A stretch of DNA of 64,000 bases from Sphingomonas sp. PR090111-T3T-6A (GTDB lineage Bacteria > Pseudomonadota > Alphaproteobacteria > Sphingomonadales > Sphingomonadaceae), in the NCBI RefSeq assembly GCF_000383095.1, contig NZ_AORL01000010.1:310001-374000 (forward strand), read 5' to 3'. How positions within the stretch are numbered: position 1 is the first letter of the stretch; each line of letters begins with the position of its first letter. Below, piece by piece: positions 1 to 9,446 of this stretch. Under the pieces are notes generated by a model that was not told where the DNA came from, searched no databases, and saw only the letters and a program-made list of their open reading frames with translations. The position numbers and the translations under genes were made by a program.

Positions 1-1777
1 GCGCGACGCCGCGCCCGGCCCGTCCGCTCTCCGGCGTGGCGAGGGGCGTATCCCAGCCGGCCTTCTCGGCGGCGAGGTTCAGCACGCCGAGCGCGCGCGG
101 CGATTTCTTGAGCATCCCGCGCCGGAACTCGACCGGATCGACGCCGACCTGATGCGCGATATGGCTGATGAAGCGCTCGGCCGAGAAGACATTGCTGTTC
201 GGCCCGACGCCCCGCCAGAAGGCGACCGGCACCTGCGGCGTCTCGTGGCGGATATATTCGACGAGGATATTGTCGAAGTCATAGGGCTGGTTGACCGCGC
301 CATCGACGGCGTCGGGGTCGATGCCCTTCTGGAAGGCGGGCGGTAGCCAGCGCGCGATGATCGATGGGCCGGTGACGCGGTGATGCCACGCGGTGATCCG
401 CCCATTCTCGACGCGGGCGCGCAGGCGATCGTGGTAGATCGGGCGGAAATATTCCTGCTGGATGTCCTCCTCGCGCGTCCAGACGATCTTCACCGGGCCT
501 TCGACATGCTGGGCGATACGGGCGACCTTGATGACGCCGTCCACCTCCAGCCGCCGGCCGAAGCCGCCGCCGATCAGATGGTTGTTGATCGTCACCTGCT
601 CGGGCTTGAGGCCGAGCGCGGCCGCGGCGCCTGCCTGCGCCATGCCCGGCGCCTGCGTGCCCACCCAGATTTCGCAAGCGTCGCCCTTGAAATGGGCCGT
701 GCCGTTGATCGGCTCCATCGGCGCATGGGCGAGATAGGGAAGCTCGAACTCCTGCTCGTAGGTGGCGCCGTCCTTCAGATGGCCGGGCGCGTCGCCGACC
801 TTCTGTGCGGTGACGCCCGCGCCGTCTGCGGCCCTGGCCTGCGCGGCGTAGAGGTCTTCCTGCATGACGTTGGCGTTGGCGCCATAGTCCCACTCGATGG
901 CGAGCGCGGCGAGGCCTTGCTTCGCCGCCCACATATGATCGCCGACCACCGCGACGAGATCGTCCAGCACCACCACCTGGCGGAAGCCGGGCACCGTCTT
1001 CGCCTGGGTGTCGTCGACATGGGCGACCTTGCCGCCGAACACCGGGCAGGCGGCCAACGTGGCGAACTTCATGCCCGGCAGCATCACGTCGATGCCGTAC
1101 TGGACCTTGCCGTTCACCTTGTCGGGCGTATCGATCCGCTTGAGCGGCTTGCCGATCAGGCGGAAGGCCTTGGGGTCCTTGAGCACCGGCTCCCTGGGCG
1201 CGGGGATCGTCGCCGCCCGGTCGGCCAGCGCGCCATAGGGCGCCGAGCGGCCGTTCGCGTCATCATGGACGACGCCATTCTCGGTGCGCAGGCTCGCCGG
1301 ATCGACATGCCAGCCCGCCGCCGCCGCACCCACCAGCATCGCCCGCGCCGTGGCGCCGGCCGTCCGCAGCGGCAGATACCAGCCCATCGTGCTGGTCGAC
1401 CCGCCGGTGATCTGGGCGACGAAGATCGGGTTGCCATAATCCTTCTGGTCGGGCGGCGCGTGCTCGACCTGCACCTGCGCGAGGTCGACGTCCAGTTCCT
1501 CGGCGATCAGCGTCGCCTGCATCGTATAGGTGCCCTGACCCATCTCGACGGCGGGCATGATGAGGGTGATGGCGCCGTCGCGTCCGACCCGGACGAAGGC
1601 GTTGAAGCGTGCGCCGCCCTCCGTATCCTTCGCCTGCGCCGAGCGGCCGCCGATCAGCTCGACGCCGAGCAGCAGGCCGCCGCCGATCGCCACCCCCGCG
1701 CCCAGCAGGGAGCGTCGCGAAAGGCCGTGCCGGGCGTCTTCGGAAGCGGGGGACGGATCAGGCCGATCGTGCAGCAT
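1..1777 (-). CDS. Molybdopterin-binding large subunit of a xanthine dehydrogenase/isoquinoline 1-oxidoreductase family enzyme (partial)
   Basis: This is the large catalytic subunit of a molybdenum hydroxylase that would oxidise aldehydes or N-heterocycles and pass electrons to the adjacent [2Fe-2S] subunit. Only about 592 N-terminal residues are present; the C-terminus runs off the left edge (family members are about 700-750 residues). The N-terminus has a twin-arginine signal (SRRSLLGAG at about residues 20-28, then a hydrophobic stretch), so the folded cofactor-loaded enzyme is probably exported by Tat. Family motifs seen include [10 protein letters not shown], an HAPMEP segment and [10 protein letters not shown]. 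The ATG lies inside the upstream ferredoxin-like gene (20-nt overlap), which fixes the start and suggests coupled translation. The substrate cannot be told from sequence; isoquinoline 1-oxidoreductase beta subunit is the nearest family name. Confidence 0.85.
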   Translation of the reverse strand, partial: MLHDRPDPSPASEDARHGLSRRSLLGAGVAIGGGLLLGVELIGGRSAQAKDTEGGARFNAFVRVGRDGAITLIMPAVEMGQGTYTMQATLIAEELDVDLAQVQVEHAPPDQKDYGNPIFVAQITGGSTSTMGWYLPLRTAGATARAMLVGAAAAGWHVDPASLRTENGVVHDDANGRSAPYGALADRAATIPAPREPVLKDPKAFRLIGKPLKRIDTPDKVNGKVQYGIDVMLPGMKFATLAACPVFGGKVAHVDDTQAKTVPGFRQVVVLDDLVAVVGDHMWAAKQGLAALAIEWDYGANANVMQEDLYAAQARAADGAGVTAQKVGDAPGHLKDGATYEQEFELPYLAHAPMEPINGTAHFKGDACEIWVGTQAPGMAQAGAAAALGLKPEQVTINNHLIGGGFGRRLEVDGVIKVARIAQHVEGPVKIVWTREEDIQQEYFRPIYHDRLRARVENGRITAWHHRVTGPSIIARWLPPAFQKGIDPDAVDGAVNQPYDFDNILVEYIRHETPQVPVAFWRGVGPNSNVFSAERFISHIAHQVGVDPVEFRRGMLKKSPRALGVLNLAAEKAGWDTPLATPESGRAGRGVA

Positions 1778-2213
1778 GCTTGATGCCCTCCCGGATGCGC
1801 ACATAGGTGCCGCAGCGGCAGATATTGCCGGCCATGGCCGCATCGATATCGGCATCGTCGGGCGACGGGTTGGAGGCGAGCAGCGCCGCCGCCGACATGA
1901 TCTGCCCGGACTGGCAATAGCCGCATTGCACGACTTCGAGGTCCAGCCATGCTTTCTGGATCTTCGCGCCGACGGCAGTCTCGCCGATCGCCTCGATGGT
2001 GGTGATCTTCCTGTCGCCGACCGATCCGACGGGCAACTGGCAGGAGCGGAGCGCCGCGCCTTCGACATGGACGGTGCAGGCGCCGCATTGGGCGATGCCG
2101 CACCCGAACTTCGTGCCAGTCAGCCCGATCACGTCGCGCAGCACCCAGAGCAGCGGCATGTCGGGAGGAACGTCGACCGACCGTTGCTCTCCATTGATGG
2201 TCAGTTGGATCAC
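1758..2213 (-). CDS. (2Fe-2S)-binding small subunit of molybdenum hydroxylase (IorA-like)
   Basis: This 151-residue protein is a two-cluster ferredoxin-like electron-transfer subunit. The N-terminal plant-type [2Fe-2S] site is C38, C43, C46 and C58 (CGIAQCGAC...C). The second, alpha-helical cluster uses C97, C100, C132 and C134 (CGYCQSGQ and CRCGTY). All eight cysteines expected in the family are present and the length is normal. It precedes and overlaps the molybdopterin subunit, forming a two-gene operon without a FAD subunit, as in IorAB-type dehydrogenases that use a cytochrome acceptor. It has no signal peptide of its own and may be co-exported with the Tat-tagged large subunit (inference). 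The 170 bases upstream of it show no recognisable gene. Confidence 0.92.
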   Translation of the reverse strand: MIQLTINGEQRSVDVPPDMPLLWVLRDVIGLTGTKFGCGIAQCGACTVHVEGAALRSCQLPVGSVGDRKITTIEAIGETAVGAKIQKAWLDLEVVQCGYCQSGQIMSAAALLASNPSPDDADIDAAMAGNICRCGTYVRIREGIKHAARSA

Positions 2214-2382
2214 GGCCTGCTCCTCGCGAAAGATGAAGCTCGGTCTCCGTCAACGGGATTGCGCTGCACTATGCCGCAATCCGTACATCCGATCATGGCA
2301 TTATTCGTTTCGGCAGTCATCTATTCGAGGGATATGCCGATGGCTGACGGATCGTGCCGCCAGCGGTGGCGCTGGAATGCGC

Positions 2383-2610
2383 TCAGACGAGAGAGGCGGT
2401 GAACGACGCGAGGTCCGCGGTGCCGAGCCTTTGCTCCAGCGCGGTCACCCTCGCGACCGCCATATCGAAGCCGTCACCGCCGAACTCACGTTTTTCGATG
2501 TCCTCGAACTTCTCGCCCAGCTTCCCGTAGCTTTCCGGCCCCAGCACCTTCTTGAAGGCGGGGAAGACGATCGTGTCTATTTCGCAGCCCCGTACATGTC
2601 GGGCGAGCAA
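2383..2610 (-). pseudogene. Truncated C-terminal fragment of a hemerythrin-like (HHE) domain protein
   Basis: The frame ending at 2383 encodes a helical C-terminus resembling hemerythrin-domain proteins: an H/E-containing helix (residues near H at 2598 and E at 2583), then IDTIVFPAFKKVLG, a GEKFEDIEKREFGG stretch and a closing LGTADLASFTA. The N-terminal helices with the other iron-ligating histidines are missing. The open frame upstream becomes Arg/Pro-rich noise and runs straight into the dinB promoter region. The expected HxxxE spacing is also disturbed (five residues, not four), and a neighbouring frame reads MYGAAK then stop, as if a small indel lies near 2580. I read it as a 5'-deleted gene remnant. 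The family call rests on my recognition of the motif pattern, not a search. Confidence 0.55.
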
Positions 2611-2707
2611 TTTGTGGTTGCCATGTGCGTGGCCGCGGGCGCGTAGCTGCTCCGGAGGCGGTCGACATCGCCTTGTTCTCATTTCGTTCGCGGCCTATAA
2701 GGCCCCG

Positions 2708-3802
2708 GTGGCTGACGAAATCGTGCGGAAGATCATTCATGTCGACATGGACGCGTTCTTCGCGTCCGTCGAGCAGCGCGATGATCCGGCGCTTCGCGGC
2801 AAGCCCGTGGCGGTTGGCTATCCGGCCGCGCGCGGAGTCGTGGCGGCGGCGAGCTATGAAGCGCGCAAGTTCGGCGTGCGATCCGCCCTGCCGTCGGTGA
2901 CGGCGCTCCGGCGTTGCCCGGACCTGATCTTCGTGTCGCCCCGCTTCGACGTCTATCGGGCGGTTTCGCAGCAGATCCATGCGATCTTCGCGGATTATAC
3001 CGATCTCATCCAGCCGCTCTCGCTCGATGAGGCCTATCTGGACGTGACCGCGAACAGGCAGGGGATTCCCACGGCCTGGGCCACCGCCAAGGCGATCCGG
3101 GCGCGCATCTTCGCAGAGACTGGCCTCACGGCTTCGGCGGGCATTTCCTACAACAAGTTCCTGGCGAAGCTGGCGTCCGATCATCGCAAGCCCAATGGCC
3201 AGTTCGCGGTTACCCCCGATATGGGCGCTGCCTGGGTCGAGGCGTTGCCGGTGGCGCGCTTCCATGGCGTGGGGCCCGTCACGGCGCAGAAGATGAAGCG
3301 GCTCGGCATCGAGACGGGGGCCGATCTCCGCGCGAAGACGATGGCCTTCCTGACCGAGCATTTCGGAAATTCCGCCGAATGGTATTATGCCATCGCGCGG
3401 GGGATCGACGAGCGCCCGGTCAATCCCAATCGCGAGCGCAAATCGTCCGGCTCGGAGACCACCTTCGACCGCGATCTGGTCGAGCCGGAGGAGATCGAGG
3501 CCGGCGTGCTGCGCATGGCGGACGATGTCTGGTCCTGGTGCGAGAAGCGGCAGGCGTTCGGGCGGACCGTGACCGTGAAGGTGAAGTTCCGGGATTTCCA
3601 GATCATCACGCGGAGCCGCACGCTGTCCGGGCTGGTCGACAGCCGAAGGGCCTTGCGGGACGTCAGCCTCGGCCTGATCCGGTCCATCTATCCTGTTCCG
3701 AAGGGCATCCGGCTGGTGGGCGTGACGGTGTCGAAATTCGAGGCCCGGCCGATCCATGAAGAGGCGGAATTGCCGCTTGCGCCCGCCGGGGAGAATGCCT
3801 GA
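2708..3802 (+). CDS. dinB: DNA polymerase IV (Y-family translesion polymerase)
   Basis: This is a 364-residue Y-family polymerase for translesion DNA synthesis. The GTG at 2708 is preferred because the conserved N-terminus IIHVDMDAFFASVEQ then sits at residues 9-23; an open frame extends further upstream without conserved sequence. The metal-binding Asp of VDMDAFF and the Asp-Glu pair of SLDEAYLDV (about residue 108) are visible, together with palm and finger motifs (YEARKFGVRS), SAGISYNKFLAKLASD, and a little-finger domain ending near KGIRLVGVTVS. Length is normal for the family. No obvious SOS box was recognised upstream. The gene follows the hemerythrin remnant divergently and is not in an operon with YbaK. 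Confidence 0.96.
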   Translation: MADEIVRKIIHVDMDAFFASVEQRDDPALRGKPVAVGYPAARGVVAAASYEARKFGVRSALPSVTALRRCPDLIFVSPRFDVYRAVSQQIHAIFADYTDLIQPLSLDEAYLDVTANRQGIPTAWATAKAIRARIFAETGLTASAGISYNKFLAKLASDHRKPNGQFAVTPDMGAAWVEALPVARFHGVGPVTAQKMKRLGIETGADLRAKTMAFLTEHFGNSAEWYYAIARGIDERPVNPNRERKSSGSETTFDRDLVEPEEIEAGVLRMADDVWSWCEKRQAFGRTVTVKVKFRDFQIITRSRTLSGLVDSRRALRDVSLGLIRSIYPVPKGIRLVGVTVSKFEARPIHEEAELPLAPAGENA

Positions 3803-3975
3803 CAGGCCGCCGCTAACGGAGGCCTCGCGGCGCAAGGCGACTGGGCGGGGCAATGCCGGGACGGGCGCCGCCCGATACTTACCTATGTGAAGGCGCCGTC
3901 CGGCCCATTTGCGAAGCTGCTATCGTCGCGGGACGACCGAGTGAGTATATCCTCATAACAGCAGGGACAGGCGCC

Positions 3976-4455
3976 ATGATAGCCCCAATGGTCCGCAGTA
4001 TCCTCGGCGAGCAGCGTGTCGACTATGAGCTGATCGAGCATCCGCCAAGCTCGTCTGCCATTCTCAGTGCGGCGGGTAGCCATGTTCCCTCTTCGCGGGT
4101 CGCCAAGGCCGTGCTTCTCGCGGGATCGGACGGCTATCTGCTGGCCGTCGTCCCGTCCAATCTCCGGGTCGCCCTGTCCGAACTGGGCGGCGAAGCGGGG
4201 CAGAGGCCCCGGCTCGCGCGGGAGGACGAGGTGGAAGCGGCCTTCCCCGATTGCGCCCCCGGTGCCATCCCGCCCTTCGGATCGGGCTATGGCATCCCCA
4301 TGCTCGTGGACGACAGCCTGAGGGCGGAGCCCGACATCTATTTCGAGTCGGGCGACCATCTCTCGCTGGTCCATGTCGACCGGGACGGCTTCGCCAGGCT
4401 GACGCGCGAGGCGCGGCGCGGGCGCATCAGCGAACCCTGGCCCGACGATAGCTGA
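3976..4455 (+). CDS. YbaK/EbsC-type aminoacyl-tRNA deacylase domain protein
   Basis: This 159-residue protein has a YbaK/ProX-like editing domain, which hydrolyses mischarged aminoacyl-tRNA in trans. Visible family features are the LIEHPPSSSA segment, the central lysine in RVAKAVLLAG (K44), LAVVPSNLRV, and the glycine-rich IPPFGSGYGIPMLVD loop. The ATG at 3976 follows a purine-rich AGGGACAGG; the open frame extends 41 codons upstream but that part looks non-coding. The tRNA specificity (Cys-tRNAPro or Ala-tRNAPro type) cannot be decided. It stands alone between dinB and the convergent GH43 gene, with only 6 bases to the latter. Confidence 0.85.
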   Translation: MIAPMVRSILGEQRVDYELIEHPPSSSAILSAAGSHVPSSRVAKAVLLAGSDGYLLAVVPSNLRVALSELGGEAGQRPRLAREDEVEAAFPDCAPGAIPPFGSGYGIPMLVDDSLRAEPDIYFESGDHLSLVHVDRDGFARLTREARRGRISEPWPDDS

Positions 4456-4461
4456 GCAAGG

Positions 4462-6027
4462 CTAGGGACGCTCGACGTGGAACCAGTCGATATCGACGGT
4501 CCCTCCTGCCGTGTCGGCGGTCGTGTAGGTGAACAGGGCGGGGCGGGCGCCTTTCCACCAGGCGAAGCGCAGGGGCGAGGGCTCGCCGAACGGCGTGAAG
4601 CTGCGCCCGCCATCGAGGCTGTAGGCGTAGTGCGCGACCTGATCGGCGCCGACGGTCACCTGAAACTCCACCGTGCGCGCGGTGAGGACCGGGCCGGGGC
4701 TTTCCTCTCCCGCCTGCGCATAGGCGAGGCGGGTGACGCCATGCTCGCGCATCGCGCCGATCCAGCTCGGCCGGGCCTGGAACATCGCCAGCCCCGCGCG
4801 CTGCCCGTCCGTCATGCGCGAGATGTCGATCCGCGCCGTCATGCGGGACGACGGCCCCCACAGAATCTGCGTCAGCGTGTCGCGGGCCGTGACGAGATGT
4901 TGCGACGGCAAGGCGTGGAGGCGCATCCAGCCCGGCCGCTCGGTGAGGCTCCAGCCATGATCGTCGGGATTGTGGTTCCATTCCCATTGCAGGCCGAGCG
5001 TAGGGCTACCGAACCCGTCGCTGTCGGCGATGCGCGCGTTCGAGACGGGGAGGTCCGGCGCGGCATGGCTCGCGACGGGCTGGCCCGATGTCTTGCCCGC
5101 GATCGGATCGCCGATCACCGGCCAGCCATCCCGCCAGCGAACCGGCTCCAGATAGGAGATGCGGCCGAACGCCCCGGTGCTGTTGAAGTGCAGGAACCAG
5201 CCTTCGCCGGACGGCGTCTCGACATAGCCGCCCTGATGCGGCCCGGCGATCGCGGTCGAGCCCTGCTCGAGCGCGGTGCGATGCTCATAGGGGCCAGTGA
5301 TGCTGCGTGAGCGCAGGACAGTCTGCGCGCCCGTCTCGACCCCGCCGAAGGGCGCGAAGATATAATACCAGCCGTCCCGCTTGTAGAGCTTCGGCCCTTC
5401 GAGCGTCGGGAGCGTCTGCCGGTCCTCGACGATCGTCTTGCCCTCGTCGAGCACGTGGGTGCCGTCGGGGCTCATGCGGTGGAGGATGAGCGGCCCCGCC
5501 CCGACCCGCGAGTGGATCAGCCAGGCGGTGCCGTCGTCGTCCCAGAAGGGGCAGGGGTCTTCGTAGCCGGGGCCGGCCAGGACCTGCACAGGCTTGCTCC
5601 ACGGCCCCTCGGGGCGGCTTGCGGTGGCCATGAAGACGCCTTCGCCGGGCGTCGGCCAGTAGACGTAGAACAGCCCGTCATGGAAGCGGATCGACGGCGC
5701 CCAGACCCCGCCCGCATAGCGCAGCCCGGCACCGACAGGCTTCGATGTCGCGTCGGTGAGCGTGAAGGGCGGCACCATGTCGTAGGCGGGCGCGAAGGGT
5801 AGCCGCGGCAGGACATGTCCAACGATCGACCAGTGGACGAGATCGGTCGACTTCAGCACCGGTATCCCCGGCGAGAAGTGGAAGCTGGACGCGACGAGAT
5901 AATAAGCGTCGCCCACGCGGATCACGTCGGGGTCCGAATAGTCCGCGAACAGCACCGGATTGTGGAAGACAGGCCGGGCAGGCGGCTGCGCCGCGCCGAG
6001 CAGCAGGGCCGGGAGGAGCGCTATCAT
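4462..6027 (-). CDS. Secreted glycoside hydrolase family 43 (beta-xylosidase/arabinofuranosidase type)
   Basis: This 521-residue protein has a short N-terminal signal peptide (MIALLPALLLGAAQ), a five-bladed GH43 propeller (about residues 22-320) and a C-terminal beta-sandwich of the GH43 C2 or laminin-like type (about 340-515). The GH43 triad is readable: base D32 in DYSDPDVIRV, pKa modulator D157 in YEDPCPFWDDDG and acid E210 in LEGPKLYKRDGWYY. It should remove xylosyl or arabinosyl side chains from plant polysaccharides in the periplasm or outside the cell. The start is the ATG before the signal peptide; an open frame extends 52 codons further but is Arg-rich without a signal. It is divergent from the large TonB receptor. 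I saw no copy of the operator motif directly before it. Confidence 0.9.
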   Translation of the reverse strand: MIALLPALLLGAAQPPARPVFHNPVLFADYSDPDVIRVGDAYYLVASSFHFSPGIPVLKSTDLVHWSIVGHVLPRLPFAPAYDMVPPFTLTDATSKPVGAGLRYAGGVWAPSIRFHDGLFYVYWPTPGEGVFMATASRPEGPWSKPVQVLAGPGYEDPCPFWDDDGTAWLIHSRVGAGPLILHRMSPDGTHVLDEGKTIVEDRQTLPTLEGPKLYKRDGWYYIFAPFGGVETGAQTVLRSRSITGPYEHRTALEQGSTAIAGPHQGGYVETPSGEGWFLHFNSTGAFGRISYLEPVRWRDGWPVIGDPIAGKTSGQPVASHAAPDLPVSNARIADSDGFGSPTLGLQWEWNHNPDDHGWSLTERPGWMRLHALPSQHLVTARDTLTQILWGPSSRMTARIDISRMTDGQRAGLAMFQARPSWIGAMREHGVTRLAYAQAGEESPGPVLTARTVEFQVTVGADQVAHYAYSLDGGRSFTPFGEPSPLRFAWWKGARPALFTYTTADTAGGTVDIDWFHVERP

Positions 6028-6221
6028 GCGGCGCGGGCCGTGGCGGCGAGGTTGCGGCTTTCTGTCGGCACTGCGTTGTTCCTCTCCTTGGGCGAGGGTG
6101 GCTTTCAGCGCCCTTCGCCCGTCGATTCGAATCCCGCCGGCCAGAAGGCCAGCCTTCTTCGGAAGGGTGGAACTATTCCGCACGGTTCAGCCCACTCTTC
6201 CGACGTCGATCTCAATGACGG

Positions 6222-6250
6222 TTGCATAAGCGCGTTCGTGGGAATACACG
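6222..6250 (+). promoter_or_regulatory. Candidate sigma-70-type promoter for the TonB receptor
   Basis: TTGCAT (6222-6227) and TACACG (6245-6250) are spaced by exactly 17 bases, with the LacI-type operator copy starting 12 bases downstream, where a bound repressor would block initiation. The -10 box is weak (3 of 6 to the enteric consensus). A similar TTGCAnAAGCGCG string occurs on the minus strand before the GH28 gene, next to the second operator. This is a motif match only. Confidence 0.4.
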
Positions 6251-6261
6251 AGCATCAACTG

Positions 6262-6275
6262 TGCCAGCGCTAGAC
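6262..6275. promoter_or_regulatory. Degenerate LacI-family operator upstream of the TonB receptor
   Basis: TGCCAGCGCTAGAC matches the locus consensus TGCCAnCGnTGGCA in its left half and central CG but is degraded in the right half (three mismatches). It lies 24 bases before the receptor ATG and just after a plausible -10 box. The two better copies are at 11067 and 14611. Confidence 0.5.
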
Positions 6276-6298
6276 ACAGAGTCAGAGAGGAAATCCTG

Positions 6299-9200
6299 AT
6301 GGCCCGCCAGACCCGTCTCAACTTGCGTTCGACCGTATTTGGTAGCGCTCCCATCGTGCTTCTGCTGCTGTCCGGGACTGCCCATGCCCAGGTGGCGCAG
6401 GGGGCCGGCGAAACCCCGCCCGCCGGCGCGGCGTCTGCCCAGCCGGACGTGGGCGCGACGCAGGCGATCGTGGTGACGGGTTCGCGCCTCGCCTCGCGCG
6501 GCTTCGCGGCGCCGACGCCGGTGACGGTGATCGACCAGAAAGAGGCCAAGCTCTCCGGCACGCAGAATATCGAGACGCTGCTCGGCAGCTCGCCGCAGTT
6601 CGTCGGCTCGCAGCTCACCGGCCCGACCGCGAATACGGTGCCGGGCGGCATCGCGACGCTCAACCTGCGCGGCTTCGGCGATCAGCGGAACCTCGTGCTG
6701 GTCAACGGCCGCCGCTTCACCATCTCCGGGCCGAACCAGACGACCGACATCAACACCATCCCCGTCGCGCTCATCAAGCGGACCGAGGTGGTGACCGGCG
6801 GCTCCTCGGCGGTCTACGGGTCGGACGCGATCACCGGCGTCGTCAACTTCATCCTGCGCGACGATTTCCAGGGCGTCGAGGTCAGCGGCCAGAACACGGT
6901 GGACCAGCACACGGTGACGCCGACCTACACCTTCGACGTTACCGCCGGCACCAATTTCGCAGGCGGCAAGGGCAACATCACCGCGTCGTTCAACTATCTG
7001 AACCGTGGCGGCTACACGGCGGCGGACCGGGGCGGCTGGGCGGCCAACACCTTCGCCGATGGCTGCGTCACGTCCGACAGCTTCAGCCGCAGCCATGCGG
7101 GCACGCCGCTGGCGGTGCCGTCGGGCTCGACCTGTCTCGCGGCGGGCGGGCGCCCCGGCCTCGTGCTGAGCGGCAGCGGCACCATCCCCAACATGCGCAT
7201 CGCGGGCATCCCGACGGTCGGCACGGCGAGCAACTCGCCGGGACTGAACGCGGCGCTGATCGCGGCCGGCCTCTCGGGCATGACGTCGCGCGGCATCACC
7301 TTCAACGATGCCGGCACGGTGGCACGCCCCGCGGTCACGCCGGGGGATGATTACAACCTCGCGCCGGACGCCTATCTGATCGTCCCGCAGCGCCGCCTGC
7401 TCGGCAACCTGTTCGCGCATTACGACTTCTCGGATGCGGCGACCGTCTACACCGAGGGCAGCATCAGCAACAACAAGGTGCGCGCCCGTCTCGCCCCGAC
7501 GGGGGTGAGCGGCAATTTCCTCGTCAACACCAACAATCCCTATCTCTCGCCGCAGCTTCAGGAGGTGCTCAACCAGCTCGACCTGAGCGAGAAGGGGACG
7601 ACGACCGTCACCAACGGCACCGGCACGCTCTCCACCACGCCCGGCGACGGGCTGGCGGTGCTCAACCTCAACCGCCGCCTGACCGACGTGGGCGACCGTG
7701 TCGCGCAGTCCGACATCAATGCCTATCGCGGCTTGATCGGCGTGCGCGGGCAGATCGGCAGCCTGTCCGAGCATTTCCTGCGCGATCTGCACTATGACGT
7801 CTATTACAGCTACGCCCGCACCAACGAGACGGACACGACCGGCGGCGCCGTCTCGCTGAGCGCCTTCCAGAACGGCCTGCTCTCGCAGAACGGTGCCGCG
7901 CCGCTGCTCAATGTCTTCGGGCAGAATCTCTCGGCGGAAGGCGCGGCCTCGCTGGTGGCGACCACCCGGAACGTCACCCACGCCTCGCAGCAGGTGGCGG
8001 CGGCGGGCCTCTCCGGCGTGCTGTTCGAAATGCCGGCCGGCCCGGTCGATTTCAGCACGGGCGTCGAATGGCGGCGGGCCTCCGCGAGCTTCTCGCCCGA
8101 TCCGATCCTCGCTTCGGGCGACATCTCGGGTTTCAACGCCGCGCTGCCGACCTCCGGCCACGAGACGGCGCGCGAAGTCTATGGCGAGGTGCGCGTGCCG
8201 CTGCTGGCGGACAGGAGCTTCGTCAAGCGGCTGAACATCAACGGCGCCTTCCGCTACTCCAACTATGACCTGAAGGGCGTGGGCGGCGTCTGGACCTATT
8301 CGGGCGGCGCCGAATATGCGCCGACCAGCGACATCACCTTCCGCGGTCAGTATCAGCGCTCGATCCGCGCGCCCAATGTCGGCGAGCTGTTCGGCGGCCA
8401 GACGACCAGCGGCCCGTCGCTGACCGATCCCTGCTCCAGCCGCCAGCCGGTGGCGCAGCAGACGGACGCCGTGCGCAATGTCTGCGTCGCGACCGGGGTG
8501 CCGGCCGATCAGGTGTTCGGCGCGAACGTCCAGCCCAACCAGTTCATCAACGCGGTGACCGGCGGCAACCCGAATGTCGGGCCGGAAAAGTCCAACACCA
8601 AGACGGTGGGCGTGGTTCTGACGCCGCGCTTCCTGCGGGGCTTCGCGTTCAGCGCGGACTATTTCAACATCGATCTGAAGGGCGCCATCGCGCCGCTGGG
8701 CGGCAGCCCGGCCAACGTGCTGAATCTCTGCTATAACGTCATCCAGGATGCGAGCAGCCCGTTCTGCCAGGCGATCCATCGCGATCCGATCAACGGCCAG
8801 ATCACCGCGCCGAGCTACATCACCGCGACCAACGCCAACACCGGCGCGCTCAAGACCTCGGGCGTGGATTTCGAGGGCAGCTACAATTTCAACACCTCGG
8901 TCGGCCATTTCGAGCTGGGGACGGACCTGACCTGGACGCGCAGCTTCACCAGCGTGCCGGTGCAGGCGCTGCCCAACATCAAGAACCGCTGCGTCGGCTC
9001 CTTCGGCCAGACCTGCGGCCAGCCGATCCCCGAATGGAAGGGCGTGACCCGCCTCACCTGGAAGGACGGCCCGGTGACGCTCAGCCTGCGCCATCGCTTC
9101 ATCGGCGCGGTGACGGTGGACACCTATGTGCTGCCCAAGCGCTCGGGCGGCACGGTGCCGAACAAGGCCTCGCTCACCAATCCGACCATCCCGACGCAGA

Positions 9201-9385
9201 ATTATTTCGACCTGTCCTCCGCGCTGGAGATCAGGAACGGGATCGAGTTCACGGCGGGCGTCACCAACATCGCCGACAAGAACCCGCCGATCGTGGGCAC
9301 GCCGGCACCGTCGGACAATACCTTCGCGGCGACCTACGATATTGCCGGCCGCACCTTCTTCATCGGGCTTTCGGTGAAATACTGA
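6299..9385 (+). CDS. TonB-dependent receptor, large carbohydrate-type (SusC-like/CirA-like)
   Basis: This 1028-residue outer-membrane receptor should take up oligosaccharides released by the neighbouring GH43 and GH28 enzymes. It has a signal peptide (hydrophobic IVLLLLSG, cleavage after AHA at about residue 30), a plug beginning near IVVTGSRLASRG (about residue 60) with ETLLGSSPQFVG, LNLRGFGDQRNLVLVNGRR and GSSAVYGSDAITGVVNFI, then a 22-strand barrel ending in the aromatic residue typical of outer-membrane proteins (IGLSVKY). The ATG follows GAGAGGAAATCC, a good ribosome-binding site. A degenerate operator and a candidate promoter lie just upstream and a hairpin terminator just downstream, so it is probably monocistronic and under the local LacI regulator. 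Confidence 0.93.
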   Translation: MARQTRLNLRSTVFGSAPIVLLLLSGTAHAQVAQGAGETPPAGAASAQPDVGATQAIVVTGSRLASRGFAAPTPVTVIDQKEAKLSGTQNIETLLGSSPQFVGSQLTGPTANTVPGGIATLNLRGFGDQRNLVLVNGRRFTISGPNQTTDINTIPVALIKRTEVVTGGSSAVYGSDAITGVVNFILRDDFQGVEVSGQNTVDQHTVTPTYTFDVTAGTNFAGGKGNITASFNYLNRGGYTAADRGGWAANTFADGCVTSDSFSRSHAGTPLAVPSGSTCLAAGGRPGLVLSGSGTIPNMRIAGIPTVGTASNSPGLNAALIAAGLSGMTSRGITFNDAGTVARPAVTPGDDYNLAPDAYLIVPQRRLLGNLFAHYDFSDAATVYTEGSISNNKVRARLAPTGVSGNFLVNTNNPYLSPQLQEVLNQLDLSEKGTTTVTNGTGTLSTTPGDGLAVLNLNRRLTDVGDRVAQSDINAYRGLIGVRGQIGSLSEHFLRDLHYDVYYSYARTNETDTTGGAVSLSAFQNGLLSQNGAAPLLNVFGQNLSAEGAASLVATTRNVTHASQQVAAAGLSGVLFEMPAGPVDFSTGVEWRRASASFSPDPILASGDISGFNAALPTSGHETAREVYGEVRVPLLADRSFVKRLNINGAFRYSNYDLKGVGGVWTYSGGAEYAPTSDITFRGQYQRSIRAPNVGELFGGQTTSGPSLTDPCSSRQPVAQQTDAVRNVCVATGVPADQVFGANVQPNQFINAVTGGNPNVGPEKSNTKTVGVVLTPRFLRGFAFSADYFNIDLKGAIAPLGGSPANVLNLCYNVIQDASSPFCQAIHRDPINGQITAPSYITATNANTGALKTSGVDFEGSYNFNTSVGHFELGTDLTWTRSFTSVPVQALPNIKNRCVGSFGQTCGQPIPEWKGVTRLTWKDGPVTLSLRHRFIGAVTVDTYVLPKRSGGTVPNKASLTNPTIPTQNYFDLSSALEIRNGIEFTAGVTNIADKNPPIVGTPAPSDNTFAATYDIAGRTFFIGLSVKY

Positions 9386-9411
9386 TCCCCCTCGTCCCCG
9401 GGGGAACTGGG

Positions 9412-9443
9412 CGCGGCATCCGATCGGGTGCCGCGTCTTTCTT
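9412..9443 (+). terminator. Rho-independent terminator after the TonB receptor
   Basis: CGCGGCATCC (9412-9421) pairs with GGGTGCCGCG (9426-9435) across a GATC loop (10 bp with one G-T pair), followed by TCTTTCTT. It starts 27 bases after the receptor stop codon and ends four bases before the stop of the convergent GH28 gene. Confidence 0.75.
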
Positions 9444-9446
9444 GCA

